The translations under genes and the position numbers were made by a program. This document shows positions 12,065-21,424 of a stretch of DNA of 64,000 nt, piece after piece. The number at the start of each line of letters is the position of its first letter. The first letter of the stretch is position 1. This DNA is from Haemaphysalis longicornis. Taxonomy: Eukaryota; Arthropoda; Arachnida; Ixodida; Ixodidae. The stretch is from NCBI GenBank assembly GCA_013339765.2, contig CM023450.1, positions 106,285,344 through 106,349,343 of the forward strand, given 5' to 3'. The notes under the pieces were generated by a model. The model saw nothing but the letters and a program-made list of their open reading frames with translations. It did no database searches and was not told where the DNA came from.

Positions 12065-12236
12065 TAGTTGAGAAAATGGTAGACGCACGATTAAAAACAA
12101 AAACAGTGGTTTACTGACGTTTCGACTGGAGGACCGGTTTTAATCTTGAGTAACCAAGATGAAGACTGGTCCTCCAGTCGAAACGTCAGTAAACCACTGT
12201 TTTTTTTTAATCGTGCGTCTACCATTTTCTCAACTA
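12065..12236. mobile_element. 172-bp fold-back MITE, nearly full-length palindrome
   Basis: The left half (12065-12150) and the reverse complement of the right half (12151-12236) agree almost throughout. They begin TAGTTGAGAAAATGGTAGAC and include GTTTACTGACGTTTCGACTG. Differences are a 2-base indel in the A-run and a few substitutions near the centre. TA dinucleotides at both ends fit a TA target-site duplication, as made by Tc1/mariner- or pogo-type transposases. There is no coding capacity, and the autonomous partner is not in the window. Confidence 0.85.
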
Positions 12237-12270
12237 TTTCTTCTGGCTCCTCGAGAAGTTTCTTTTACTG

Positions 12271-12320
12271 CTTATATATGATTTATATTATATATATCAT
12301 ATTATATATTATATAATGAT
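12271..12320. repeat. Imperfect AT-rich microsatellite
   Basis: An irregular TATA/ATTATA array lies just downstream of the fold-back element. A short TATATATA also abuts its left side (12055-12066). Confidence 0.8.
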
Positions 12321-12762
12321 AAAGTATTTCAGGGAAGCTTGCACTGACGTGCAAGACTTGAATCGCGAAGGTGCTGTAGGTGACCATTGCCGGGCACTTA
12401 GTTAGGTTTCCGTATCATTGTTTATTTGCACAGTTTCGGTGTTAGTAATAGTCATCATATGCATCGAAGAGGTCGTCGTCTTCTCCGCGGCGAGCGGTGC
12501 ATGCTAAGTCGTCGGAAGCATTGTAGACTTCCACCAGCTCTTCGTCATCGACTCAAAGTATAGCGGTGGCGGGATCATCAAGTCGTCTCGGGAAGGATTG
12601 GCACATTCATCGGCATATCTCCAATTATCCGTAATGGCTTCTAGAGAATGCGGCGCCCCTGGTGACCTCTCCCAAGCAGGGTGTCTTTTTAACTTTAGCA
12701 TTAGAGCTGGAGTTTTTTTTTCCTGCTGGGTAGCGCTTGACGACAGCCCTGAGATCTTTTTT
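12321..12762. other. No gene recognised; acidic minus-strand peptide
   Basis: No domain was recognised. On the minus strand 12445-12540 reads as an acidic, tail-like peptide (VDDEELVEVYNASDDLACTA, then GEDDDLFDAYDDYY and a stop). It looks like a protein C-terminus but has a stop just upstream and no recognised partner sequence. Confidence 0.35.
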
Positions 12763-12950
12763 AAATGCGAATGCATTTATTAGTCGGGGGTTGTCTTGCG
12801 TCCGTCGAGCGGCGTGCGCCTGCATTCCTCCAGCGCGAGCGCACGTGAGCGCGCGCCTCGTAGTTCTGCTTTCGTCGTCGTCGTCGTCGTAAAATGCGAA
12901 TGCATTTCTTAGTCGGGGGTTGTCGTGCTCCGTCGGCGTGCGCCCGCAGG
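12763..12950 (+). repeat. Duplicated element 5' end (two 59-62 bp copies)
   Basis: The units at 12763-12824 and 12892-12950 both start AAATGCGAATGCATTT, continue (A/C)TTAGTCGGGGGTTGTC and share GGCGTGCGCC after small gaps. They are 129 bp apart, separated by GC-rich DNA and a TCG trinucleotide run (about 12873-12890). The leading 13 bases are inversely repeated near 13622-13634. That suggests these are element 5' termini, either from nested insertion or from a tandem terminal duplication. Confidence 0.7.
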
Positions 12951-13005
12951 TGTTATCTCTCCGCGCTCAATGCCGAACGCATGCGCTTGAAGCGAGCTGT
13001 ACTAG

Positions 13006-13539
13006 TTTGCTCGAAGCGGCAAGGACGGCGAGTATTGCGGTGTTAGTCTCGTGTCTAACGTGTATGGGAACTTGATATCGCACGCCGTTGCCACGTCTCC
13101 CGTTCGAGACACGTCTCCGTACAAGGACTTGTACACCCTTCCCTACACCGGAGACGGAGTCTTTGTGGTGACCGTGTACCTCGCGCCCAACCTCGCTCGA
13201 GACGCCGTTGCCGCGCAGCTGGACGCGGCTATGGAAAGTGTGCGCGTGCGCTCCAAATCCTCTGACCCCATAGTCTTGGTTGGCGACTTCAACGTTGACG
13301 TGCGCAAGAAGAGTGGCGAGTGGCTGGTCGAGTACATGCAGACCAGGCACTCTATGCATTGTCTCTCTGCCGGCTTCGACACGTGCCCCACTACCATTCA
13401 CGGGAGTTGCATTGATCTGGTCTTTACGCGAAACTGTGACGCGCGTATGCTTCTCAAAGACCCTTTGACCGTGCACTTTAGCGATCACAAGGCAGTGATT
13501 GTGGTCGTCAGGTACAACGATAACACAAACAGTTGCTGA
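13006..13539 (+). pseudogene. EEP-family endonuclease domain, C-terminal half
   Basis: The frame is open from after a TAG at 13003 to a TGA at 13537-13539; no convincing start codon exists (the first GTG is at 13051). The peptide shows VVTVYLAPN, PIVLVGDFNVDV (catalytic Asp/Asn loop of endonuclease/exonuclease/phosphatase folds), CIDLVFTRNC, and LTVHFSDHKAVIVVV (Asp-His pair at the active site). The N-terminal half, with the first Asn and the metal-binding Glu, is missing. Such enzymes cut DNA strands in LINEs and in Helentron proteins. The frame has no internal stops over about 175 codons, unlike the LINE relics here, so the copy may be younger. It is followed by GAATAAATG. Confidence 0.75.
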
Positions 13540-13621
13540 TGAATAAATGATTACGTTCACACTCTCGTCATTAATTACGCCATTACTCGCATTACTCGCA
13601 ACACACTCATCGGTGCACCCA

Positions 13622-13690
13622 ATGCGTTCGCATTTATGCACGATTCCTTTCGGGGAGGTGCGGGGGAATTTTTTTTTCTTTTTTTGCTAG
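13622..13690 (+). repeat. Subterminal inverted motif, stem-loop and T-run
   Basis: TGCGTTCGCATTT (13622-13634) is the inverse of the 5' motif. It is followed by ATTCCTTTCG...CGGGGGAAT, which can fold with G-T pairs or a bulge around GGGAGGTG, and then by T9-C-T7. The equivalent segment at 36.4 kb uses different stem bases but keeps the pairing, which supports a structural role. Confidence 0.6.
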
Positions 13691-14284
13691 AACCTCTTCG
13701 CGTGCCGAGGACGCTCGGCGGTCACCACGAGGCACGCGCTCACGAGCGCTCACCATTTTCTTGGTATTTGTTCCTGCAACGGCCAACTTACGGTTTGTAG
13801 AACAGCTCCGCTGTTAGAAATAAACACAGAGGCGGGAACACAAGTTTAATGAACCGGCTGTAGTCAACACGACTCTACCTTTTGATGTGTGTGGGTCCGT
13901 GCAAACACAGTTTAGCGCCTAAAACAAACAAAAATTGTACTTTACGTTGAATAAAACACGCAGAACAGGTGCACACAGGTTACTTGACAAACTACGCTAA
14001 AGACAGGGAACTTGCAAATAATGACGACGAAGGTACCTACCTGCTTGTAAGGGAGGTGAAAGAATGCACCAAATAAACAGAGCATTTCTGGAGTGGTTAC
14101 CCGACAGATCCTACCGACTATCGTGTTGGCTGCCTAGAGTTTCGGGTTTATTTGAAGCCGTATATTATCGCAACAAAAATACCTCCGCAGCTGCTCCCAA
14201 AATTCACGTTACAAAGCTGAATAATCGTCAGCCGATTTTTTTTTGTATTACTGTGCATCTTGAAAAAAAAAAGAAGGAAGAGAA
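13691..14284. other. No gene recognised
   Basis: The spacer holds a GC-rich patch (13690-13760) and AT-rich DNA. No ORF has a domain and no repeat was recognised. Confidence 0.5.
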
Positions 14285-14345
14285 AGCCGCCGCATCCGGC
14301 AATCAAACCCGTAACCTCGTACCCACTAGCACCCACAAAGGATGA
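14285..14345 (-). mobile_element. tRNA-derived SINE head
   Basis: On the minus strand GGTGCTAGTGGGTACGAGGT, then ACGGGTTTGATTGCCGG and ATGCGGCGGC, follow the tRNA-like head of tick SINEs (TGCTGAGCACGAGGT..GGGTTCGATTCC..CGGCGGC). GGGTTTGATTGCC matches a polymerase III B-box with one or two changes. The body downstream (minus sense) is replaced by T-rich sequence, so this is a truncated copy. Confidence 0.5.
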
Positions 14346-15871
14346 ACTGTAGTCGGTAGAAAACCGGCAACCTTCAAGAAAAATCCACCCGGCTTTCTGG
14401 AAATTGCTAAAGGAGCGTTCACTTCTATAGGACAGTTAGAATTACCACGAATGACCAAGTAACGGTGCATGGGAAACGAGTGAGCTGCGTACATCATCGT
14501 AGAAATTGTTTTCGCAAACTGCCCCACCACCGAGGCTTCTGTACATTGTTAAACTGCTAGAAGTGCTCTGTTCTGTTTAGTACTTTTTTATTTATTAATT
14601 TGAAGTTACCCATTACCACGGGAGTGTTTCCGATTGTCACTAAGAGGACTAATAAGCAACGACCGATACTACGTCGTGGCAGGCTGTCTGTTCGCGAGCC
14701 CAAGAGTACAGCTGCCCTCTGGTCAGCTACTAAAATGAAAGAAAAAAAAAACAGAAACGGTGAACCCTTCATTGGCAGCTTCCACAAGTTCATTAAAAAT
14801 GAGGCGTATTTCAGGCGCGTTTGTATTCAACACAAAGCCCAACACAAAAAAATAGCACTCTACCCTATCAAAAAGAAAACAACACATTTGGCAGCAAACG
14901 GCAGTCTCGCGAACCATCCACTGCCACAGTAGTTGGAAGCGCTAAATAGAAGTAGGTGAAACTATCACGTTTCCTTAATGCCATGCACGTAAAATTTACA
15001 GAATTGGCAAACATTGTTCAGCTATATTCGACGCGTGACAATATACGCTTGTAATCCGTCATGTTTCTTTTATTTATGGCAATTTCGAAATAAATTTAAT
15101 AAACACTACTTGGGGATGCGAACATATTGGCTCCTAAACCTCGCGGCGTCCAAAGCCTAGGTTGTTCATGAGCATGAGTTTCTGGCTGTGAAATCAGCCT
15201 CAAAAATAAGCTTAAAATTGCGGGAGTGGGAAAAAAACTCGTGTGGTGGGAAGGGGACGTTTTAATGTTTAGCTTCCGCTGCCAGTGTGCTCTTGTCACC
15301 GCCTCCGAGTCATCAATCACGGCGGCGGCGGCGGGCGTCGATGTCATCCAGGGCGACTCTCATGTGGCGACGGCCCGCCGTTAGCGACACGCGACGCCGC
15401 CGCCACCGGTAGCGGTCGCGTCGGCACAGGAGCGTCGCAAGACAGCGGACGGTGATATATTGTATTTACGGAAGCCCGTGCGCCGTTCCGGACGTGCTCG
15501 GAGCGCCAGAGCATCGGAAAGCCATTCGTCTATCACCGGAGCACCGGAATTCCGACCATCCCCGCCCGCTCCATAGCCACAGGAGCATTTTCCGCGCGCC
15601 TATCGTTTTGAGCTTTCTTCGCTCTCTCTCTCTCTCTCTTTCGCCTGCGCTTCCCTCTACGCAGAAACCCACCCCTTACTTCCCGTTTAATCTACTGCGC
15701 CCGACGAGACAAAAATACTGCGGATACCTCGGAAGAGCGCCTATTTGAGGTACGAACACCGGGGTGCGCGTACAACGCAGTCGTTCGAGTTTTAATTTTG
15801 TGCCTGAACCTTGCACGCTGTTTTGTCTCTGTTTTTAGCACAGTGCTCAGGAACTTTCGGATGATTAAAAA
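14346..15871. other. No gene recognised; CpG-rich patch with CT repeat
   Basis: 14.35-15.3 kb is AT-rich with nothing recognised. 15.3-15.75 kb is CpG-rich, includes a (CT)9 run at 15622-15639, and is open in one frame for 98 codons up to GAGGTACGAA, which could be read as a splice donor. It resembles a first exon only in composition; no motif supports that. Confidence 0.35.
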
Positions 15872-16721
15872 GAATTATTTGCAAGAAGAGTCGGTAAAAC
15901 GCTTGTCTACAAGACTCGCGATAAACGAAACTTCAAGGGACCGAAAAAATTAGTTCCATTTACCAAGACTTCCGTTTACTGACAGAGATGTGCAAAAGTG
16001 CAAATTTAGCTGCGTACGCACTCTTAAGGGCATTTAGTGGAACTCTAAGCACTGGAAGGTGAATGTAGCTGATAGTTTTTTAGAAAGCAAAAAAAAAACT
16101 GCAAGAGGTTCAGGCACAACATTCATAAAGCTTAATTCGCTACAATTACTCACTGTGCCCATAAAAAGGCATGAAAATGCACTAAAGACCAACTTTCGAA
16201 GTCGAGAATGATGTCCTTTTTTTATAACGTAAGCGCATGGTGTGCATGCCTCAGGATTTGACTTCGCGAGTGCTTACGAGCCACCGAGTTTAGAAGACGG
16301 CAACACGGTAATGAAGCACGAATAGCGCCACGACGGCACGAACGAGGCGGCAGGAGCTAAGCTCTGTAACCCCGGCGACTTGAATCGAGACCGAACGACT
16401 AGAACAAGAGCTGTGATGTTGCATTCGTCGCGCTAACACGGCTGACTTCTAACGAGACGGAGCTTGCTAAGCCAACGATGCTAAAAAAAGAAAACAAAAC
16501 TAAGCAGCCGGAACCGGAAAAAAAGCTGATGGTATTGGCGATGGATTTGACAAAAAGTTCCATTTTCGGTTCCGTTTACACGGTGAGGCGAAAATTTTAG
16601 TTCCGATTACCGAAAGCCTTTTTTTACTTTATCTGAATACAAAACCAACCAACATACGGGCTACAGTACCGTTGAAGCGGCAATTCCGTTTAAGCGATTT
16701 TCGTTTATCTGAATTCTACTG
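15872..16721. mobile_element. Possible Tigger/pogo-type DNA element
   Basis: The right end reads TCTGAATTCTACTG followed by TA. In reverse complement it begins TA-CAGTAGAATTC, like Tigger/pogo termini with a TA target duplication. Inside, GTTCCGTTTACACGG and GTTCCGATTACCG occur near the right end. On the left, AACTTCAAGGGACCG with GTTCCATTTACC and TTCCGTTTACTGA (15929-15982) look like the usual subterminal text. The left CAGTA terminus was not found, and no transposase is readable between. Confidence 0.4.
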
Positions 16722-16723
16722 TA

Positions 16724-19445
16724 GTTAAATCCGAAAGCTGCCAAATCTGGCGAATACAGGGGTGGGCTTAGGCTTCAGAACACCGCAGTTGTTTTCTTAA
16801 ATCTAGCTCAGGCGAGGCAAGACAAGGCTGAATGTACAAAAAGCTGTGTGAGGGACAACAGTTTTACCGACTGCACGTTGTTAGCGCAGTGGTACTACTT
16901 GTTAACAAGCATAATACAGAATAGCGATCGTGATTTATTTGTAACGCTACGGTGTCGTGCATCGTTAAAAGACATTGCTTTTAGTGAACGGTGGGATATC
17001 CTTTATTTTTCTCTCGGCTGTGAAAATTCAAGGGGTATAAAGTGGTGCTGGCCATCACCCTGAAAGACATTTTTTTTTCAGGGAAGCGTTGTGAAAACAC
17101 CCTGCATTGAGTAGCTCTAATGCTTCTCCGGCTGAATCGTTTGGGGATGGTTTTGGCCCGATTCTAAACTAGAAAACAACGTCTTCGAGACCACTCATGT
17201 TTGTAGACACAACAAAGGTTAGTCGCGCGTGCATTTTTGTAACTTTCGTTTGGAAAGTGATACGCGGGGTATTTCCTGAAGAGCAGAAATTTTCACTGTT
17301 GGAAAGCTCTAGGCGGCTTCCTCGCAGAACAATGATCTTTCAATTATCACTTGGTTTGCCTCTAGCCTGCCGCTGACTCAAAGACAGCGTGCAATCAGTA
17401 TTCAGCGTTTAATATATTAAATCCGCTTCCAATTTTATCTTCCGTTTTTTTCCGTTACTTACAGGTCGGTCGAGCTGCCTTAGCTTAAGTTCTGCGCCAA
17501 TGCTCAGCGATTGAAAAGTCGGCCTCGGAGAAAGATTGGTACGACGAGGAAAGAAAGCGAACACGTAAAAAAGAACACATTCAAGGCGAAACTCTCAAGT
17601 TTATACAGGTCTACAAAGCTAAGCCAAAAGTTGCTCTAGAGGAGGAAAAGCCAAACTTTTATTCCGTTCATTCGAGATCGAAATCCGCGTGTCATATGCA
17701 GTCGTCCGTATTCACCTTAATTGCTTGGGCGGGGCTTCTCTCTTTCGCGCTGTCAGCGGGAGGAATCAGCACCTTTTGCAGTTCGCACACAAAAGATGAC
17801 TTACGGTGGGGCTTTCAGGCATGTTTGTGTGCTTATGTTGAAGACAACGCAGCAGCTAGTCCACATGCAAGCGCTAGACACGGATGCTCGGAATAGTACG
17901 GCATGGCCCGTAAACACTATAATGCATAGAAGTTAGGGCTGGCCGAATTTTTATTGTAGATATTCACAATTCTGTGGCCTATCTTGTGTAAGCACAGGTG
18001 TTTGTATCGACGCAGGAGCTCTATAACGGCGCTTATAATGACGCTGTCTATAATGGCGGGATCCCCTCCATCGTACGAACGTGATCTATCCTACTTACTG
18101 AACACCATTTTTGCCATTCCAGCTGACGTCTCCGGGTACTCACCTGTTTCACAAGTCCATTCGTGCGTTGAAGGGTGCTTTCAAGTTCCCCACACATTTA
18201 CTTGCCAGTATCAACTCGAACGAAAGCATCGCCACGACAGCAGCGTGCAAGTCGTTACTTTCATCCACAGCCCCCTGGTGCGGCTTTGGGTACAATCTAC
18301 GCCTTCTAGCCAGTCTAGTACATTCTTGTAGATCTACCGCTGCCTATATCGCGTCCTCGAGTGACCTGATACCTGTTAAATACATCACTGATATAGCAGA
18401 GCCTTCATGAGGTCTCCGCTACAGTGGAGGACAGACAGTTCATGTGCTGCTCTTGAAAGCGTACTACGACCCCCTTGTTTTATAGTTCCCATAGGTAGCC
18501 AAGGTGGCGGCTCTTCTGGGGAGGGCTCATTGTAGCGAGGTGAGACTGCAGAAGATAGTTTTATTATCCGCGGGCATGCACAAATCTCACCGAGGACATA
18601 ATCGTCAGAAGAATAGGACACCGCCCATCGCTAAAGTTTTCATCGGGCGCTCAACGGGCTGGTTGGCTTCACCTTCGCTTGCATCACAGCACCCTCCACC
18701 CCCGCAATAAACACCATTGCAATACATACGTATACATTCTCATAAGAATAAAATGGCTGTCTGCAGCCTAAACATCGGTATTAGTATGAGTTGTTCGTTT
18801 CAGTGCGACTTTGTAATCGCGTATTTCCGTAAATTTTTGTCATACTGAATTTCATCTCATTTGTTTAATGTCCTCCTAATACTACCAGTGATTTCTTGGG
18901 CCACAAGTTCGGGTTTTGTTCCCAATGTAAAAAGTAAACAGTTCTTATTCAACTGCTTCTCCATATATAAGCACGTAGATGGGCGAATGATTTCGCTTGC
19001 TGTCATCCTACTGCAACTTCGACATTGCTTGTAACGTTGGAGGCCTCTTTGCGAACCTCATCTCAAGAAACCGCGCTTTCAGACTCGGCGACTTCTCTAA
19101 AACACATTTGTCTAGCCTGTGACAGTCTCAAGATACTTTAAATCACTTATTGGGGACAAAATTCACTTGACGCACCTTAAGCAAACACCGCACCTAATTC
19201 TACGTAAAGGCAATTCACTGCAATTTGCACAAGCATACTGTATTACCTAATTAATTTCGGGTAATGTGCCTTGCGCATCTTTCTGAGTATTATGAGGGAT
19301 AAAGAGCGTCTTTAATCGGATGTAATGCTTTCCAAATGAAGATGGGTGCAGTATGTGGACAGTTATTATTTCAAAGATAATTATTTGTGTGCATAAATGC
19401 CGCGGGGGGAATGGGTAGGCGCGTTGTTTGAACTCGATGGTACAG
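16724..19445. other. No gene recognised
   Basis: AT-rich, unique-looking DNA. The ORFs of 60-115 codons at 17.7-18.7 kb show no domain and overlap each other in different frames. Confidence 0.5.
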
Positions 19446-19892
19446 GTGCCGTCAGAAGTAATTGGAACCCGGGAGCTGTGGCCCCACTGCATAGGAGCGC
19501 CTTGTAGCTACACCAGCGCGGCATTATTCGCTGCATACTGGTCTCAGCGATGGCGCTGATAGCAGAGGCGGTATCTGGCAGCGTCGCTCACACACTTACA
19601 GCGCACACGAGCTGCTGGAGATGCGTCTAAATCGCAGGGTTCTGAAGCGACAATTTTTCTTTTCTTGTATTTTTAAGTGGGTCTGCTATCAGTCCCATTC
19701 CGGATACCAGTATGCTGCGAACAACGCTTGAAGCCGCCTTAAAAGAAGTGGGTTGAGAAGTATAGAGGGGCTACCGGCGCCGGAAGGCAAGCATGCGTCT
19801 TCTGCTCCTTTAGTTTACCACCGGTCCAGCTATACGGCGCTCCTATGTGGTTCGGCCACTGCTCCCATGCTCCAATTACTCCGATGGCACTT
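19446..19892. repeat. Imperfect long inverted repeat, arms about 65-70 bp
   Basis: The left arm (19446-19515) contains GTAATTGGAACCCGGGAGC, GTGGCC and CATAGGAGCGCC. The inverse of the right arm (19825-19892) contains GTAATTGGAGCATGGGAGC, GTGGCC and CATAGGAGCGCCGTATAGCT. The arms enclose about 310 bp without coding capacity. This could be a non-autonomous DNA element or two SINE-like copies in opposite orientation; terminal motifs and target duplications were not identified. Confidence 0.6.
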
Positions 19893-20710
19893 GCACATAA
19901 AGGAAACTCTAAGAGCATTTCAACACGTCTTAAACATTTAGGCAATTGTGGGTATCACGTTGGTCTGTCGCAATAAAATACGACGTGCCTGATACCCAGG
20001 GGTTCATTTGGTGCGAAAATTCATCGAACTGATATGGTCTCCCAGACTCCCACGTTCAACACCCCATTACTCAAGCGTGTAATCCCCCTTTAAAGTGCGC
20101 TTCACCTTACACTTAGCGTTCACAAGGCGAAGACCTCACCAGCTGAACTAATACATGAGTTCCTATGGACAAAGTACGGAGGGGACAGGACACGCATGGG
20201 CGTTGAGAATATTTCACATGGTACCCCTTCTGTGTTTTCCTTCTAACCGTGCTATTTTTGTAACACCAATTTTTTTCCCTTGGGCACTAAGTGATGGCCA
20301 CGGGTAGCAGCAAAATCGGAAGTCACTTGCTATCTTTCGGCGCTGGTTAGAAAGAGGGAGGGGAAGGGGACGACACGGGAGACGAAACGTTCGCAACATC
20401 ATCACGAAAAATATGGCAGCATCTTGGCCCTCCCCATTTTGCGGGGTTTTCCTGCATCAATATCGGCTTATCAATATAGGCAATGCGTAAGCATTTATTG
20501 CCGAGTACACCAACGCGAACGGTGCAACAATGACTTATTTCAGCTCAGAAATGCTTAATTGGAAAAGATATGGCATTTATTTGTATAAATGTCTTAAGGG
20601 TACCACATATCAATCTGAAAATACAAAAAAAACAAGAATTAACCAAACTAAAATTTCTCCTAATTTGCGTATTCATAGCCGAATCTGGAAAGCGTTCTCC
20701 GCTGCAAAAA
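19893..20710. other. No gene recognised
   Basis: Unrecognised AT-rich DNA. Short ORFs only. Confidence 0.5.
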
Positions 20711-20758
20711 GATATATTATATATATATATATATATAATATATATATATTATATATAT

Positions 20759-20797
<39 letters not shown>
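20711..20797. repeat. TA dinucleotide array with interruptions
   Basis: An (AT)n tract with occasional AAT/ATT breaks directly abuts the LTR-like unit that starts at 20798. Confidence 0.9.
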
Positions 20798-21081
20798 TGT
20801 AAGGCACGCACCAAGAGTCTTGGGGGACGTCTTTATTAGGGGAGCCTTGTCCTACGTGGCAGGGAGCGAGCCCCAAAGAACAATCAAGACGGGCGTTGAT
20901 GATGATAGACAACTGATGACGATGATGGAGCATGATTGCGTGTGGGAGACACGCCTGCGAAGTACCAGTCCACTGGCGCATACCCTTCTGCTAGTACTTG
21001 GCACATAGCGTTTGTGTACAACCACCGGGGGTTGTCCGGAGGCATATTCCTCTGGTGTCGTGGCCCTAACTAGCGCTTACA
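20798..21081 (-). mobile_element. Solo LTR-like unit in a TA array
   Basis: The 284-bp unit has inverted termini TGTAAG...CTTACA. Read on the minus strand it carries AATAAA (complement of 20832-20837) about 34 nt before its end, as an LTR polyadenylation region would. TCATCATC-type runs lie in the presumed U3. If the end is placed 3 bases further out, at 21084, TATAT lies on both sides as a possible 5-bp target duplication, though this is ambiguous inside a TA array. No retroviral-type coding region adjoins it, so it would be a solo LTR. Confidence 0.55.
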
Positions 21082-21091
21082 ACATATATAT

Positions 21092-21343
21092 TGTAAGACC
21101 GATGGTAGGCGACGGCAGACCAGTACGCGGAAACCCTTTTATTCGCAGGCCGAGCTGGAAGGCAGCAAGAATGGCGACCGAACCAGGTTACCGATGATGA
21201 TAGTTCGAAAATGCAGAAGAATCGGTGATGATGATTATTTACAAAGATGAATCCGTGCCGAAACCGGACGCCCGTGATGATTGCATTCCACTGGGGCATT
21301 GCATTCAGTGATCCGAACTTCCACAAGCGAGGCTACCACTAAT
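21092..21343 (-). mobile_element. Second solo LTR-like unit, adjacent
   Basis: The unit starts TGTAAGACC on the plus strand and ends ..ACCACTAATA, close to the ..GCCACTACA end of the unit at 26364-26614. On the minus strand it has AATAAA (complement of 21138-21143) about 46 nt before its end, and two TCATCATC runs. The terminal dinucleotide at the 21343 side is eroded and no clean target duplication is visible. Only TATATAT separates it from the unit at 20798-21081. Confidence 0.5.
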
Positions 21344-21368
21344 ATATATATATATATATATATATATA

Positions 21369-21401
<33 letters not shown>

Positions 21402-21424
21402 TATATATATATATATATATATAT
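21341..21424. repeat. TA dinucleotide array
   Basis: An (AT)n tract with single-base breaks at about 21368 and 21400 follows the second LTR-like unit. Confidence 0.9.

Larger units (their letters stand above)
12763..13680 (+). mobile_element. Helentron-like (rolling-circle type) element remnant
   Basis: Four observations suggest an internally deleted Helentron (Helitron2-like) element. (1) The 5' motif AAATGCGAATGCA recurs inverted (TGCGTTCGCATTT, one mismatch) at 13622-13634. (2) An EEP endonuclease reading frame ends at 13539; some Helentrons carry such a domain C-terminal to Rep/helicase. (3) A GC-rich stem-loop (ATTCC...GGAAT, about 13645-13671) lies close to the 3' end. (4) A long T-run follows the stem-loop at once. 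The same 3' order occurs at 36.4 kb. Rep and helicase parts are absent, so the class is inferred. A cut-down LINE endonuclease or a new element type remains possible. Confidence 0.5.

Noticed and set aside
12967..13641. 224-codon minus-strand frame over the endonuclease
   Set aside because: It is the antisense of the EEP endonuclease frame, whose DFNVD and SDH motifs show the plus strand is the real coding strand.
14285..14345. Possible functional tRNA gene
   Set aside because: Only the B-box side matches; no cloverleaf with acceptor stem could be drawn, and the text fits a SINE head.
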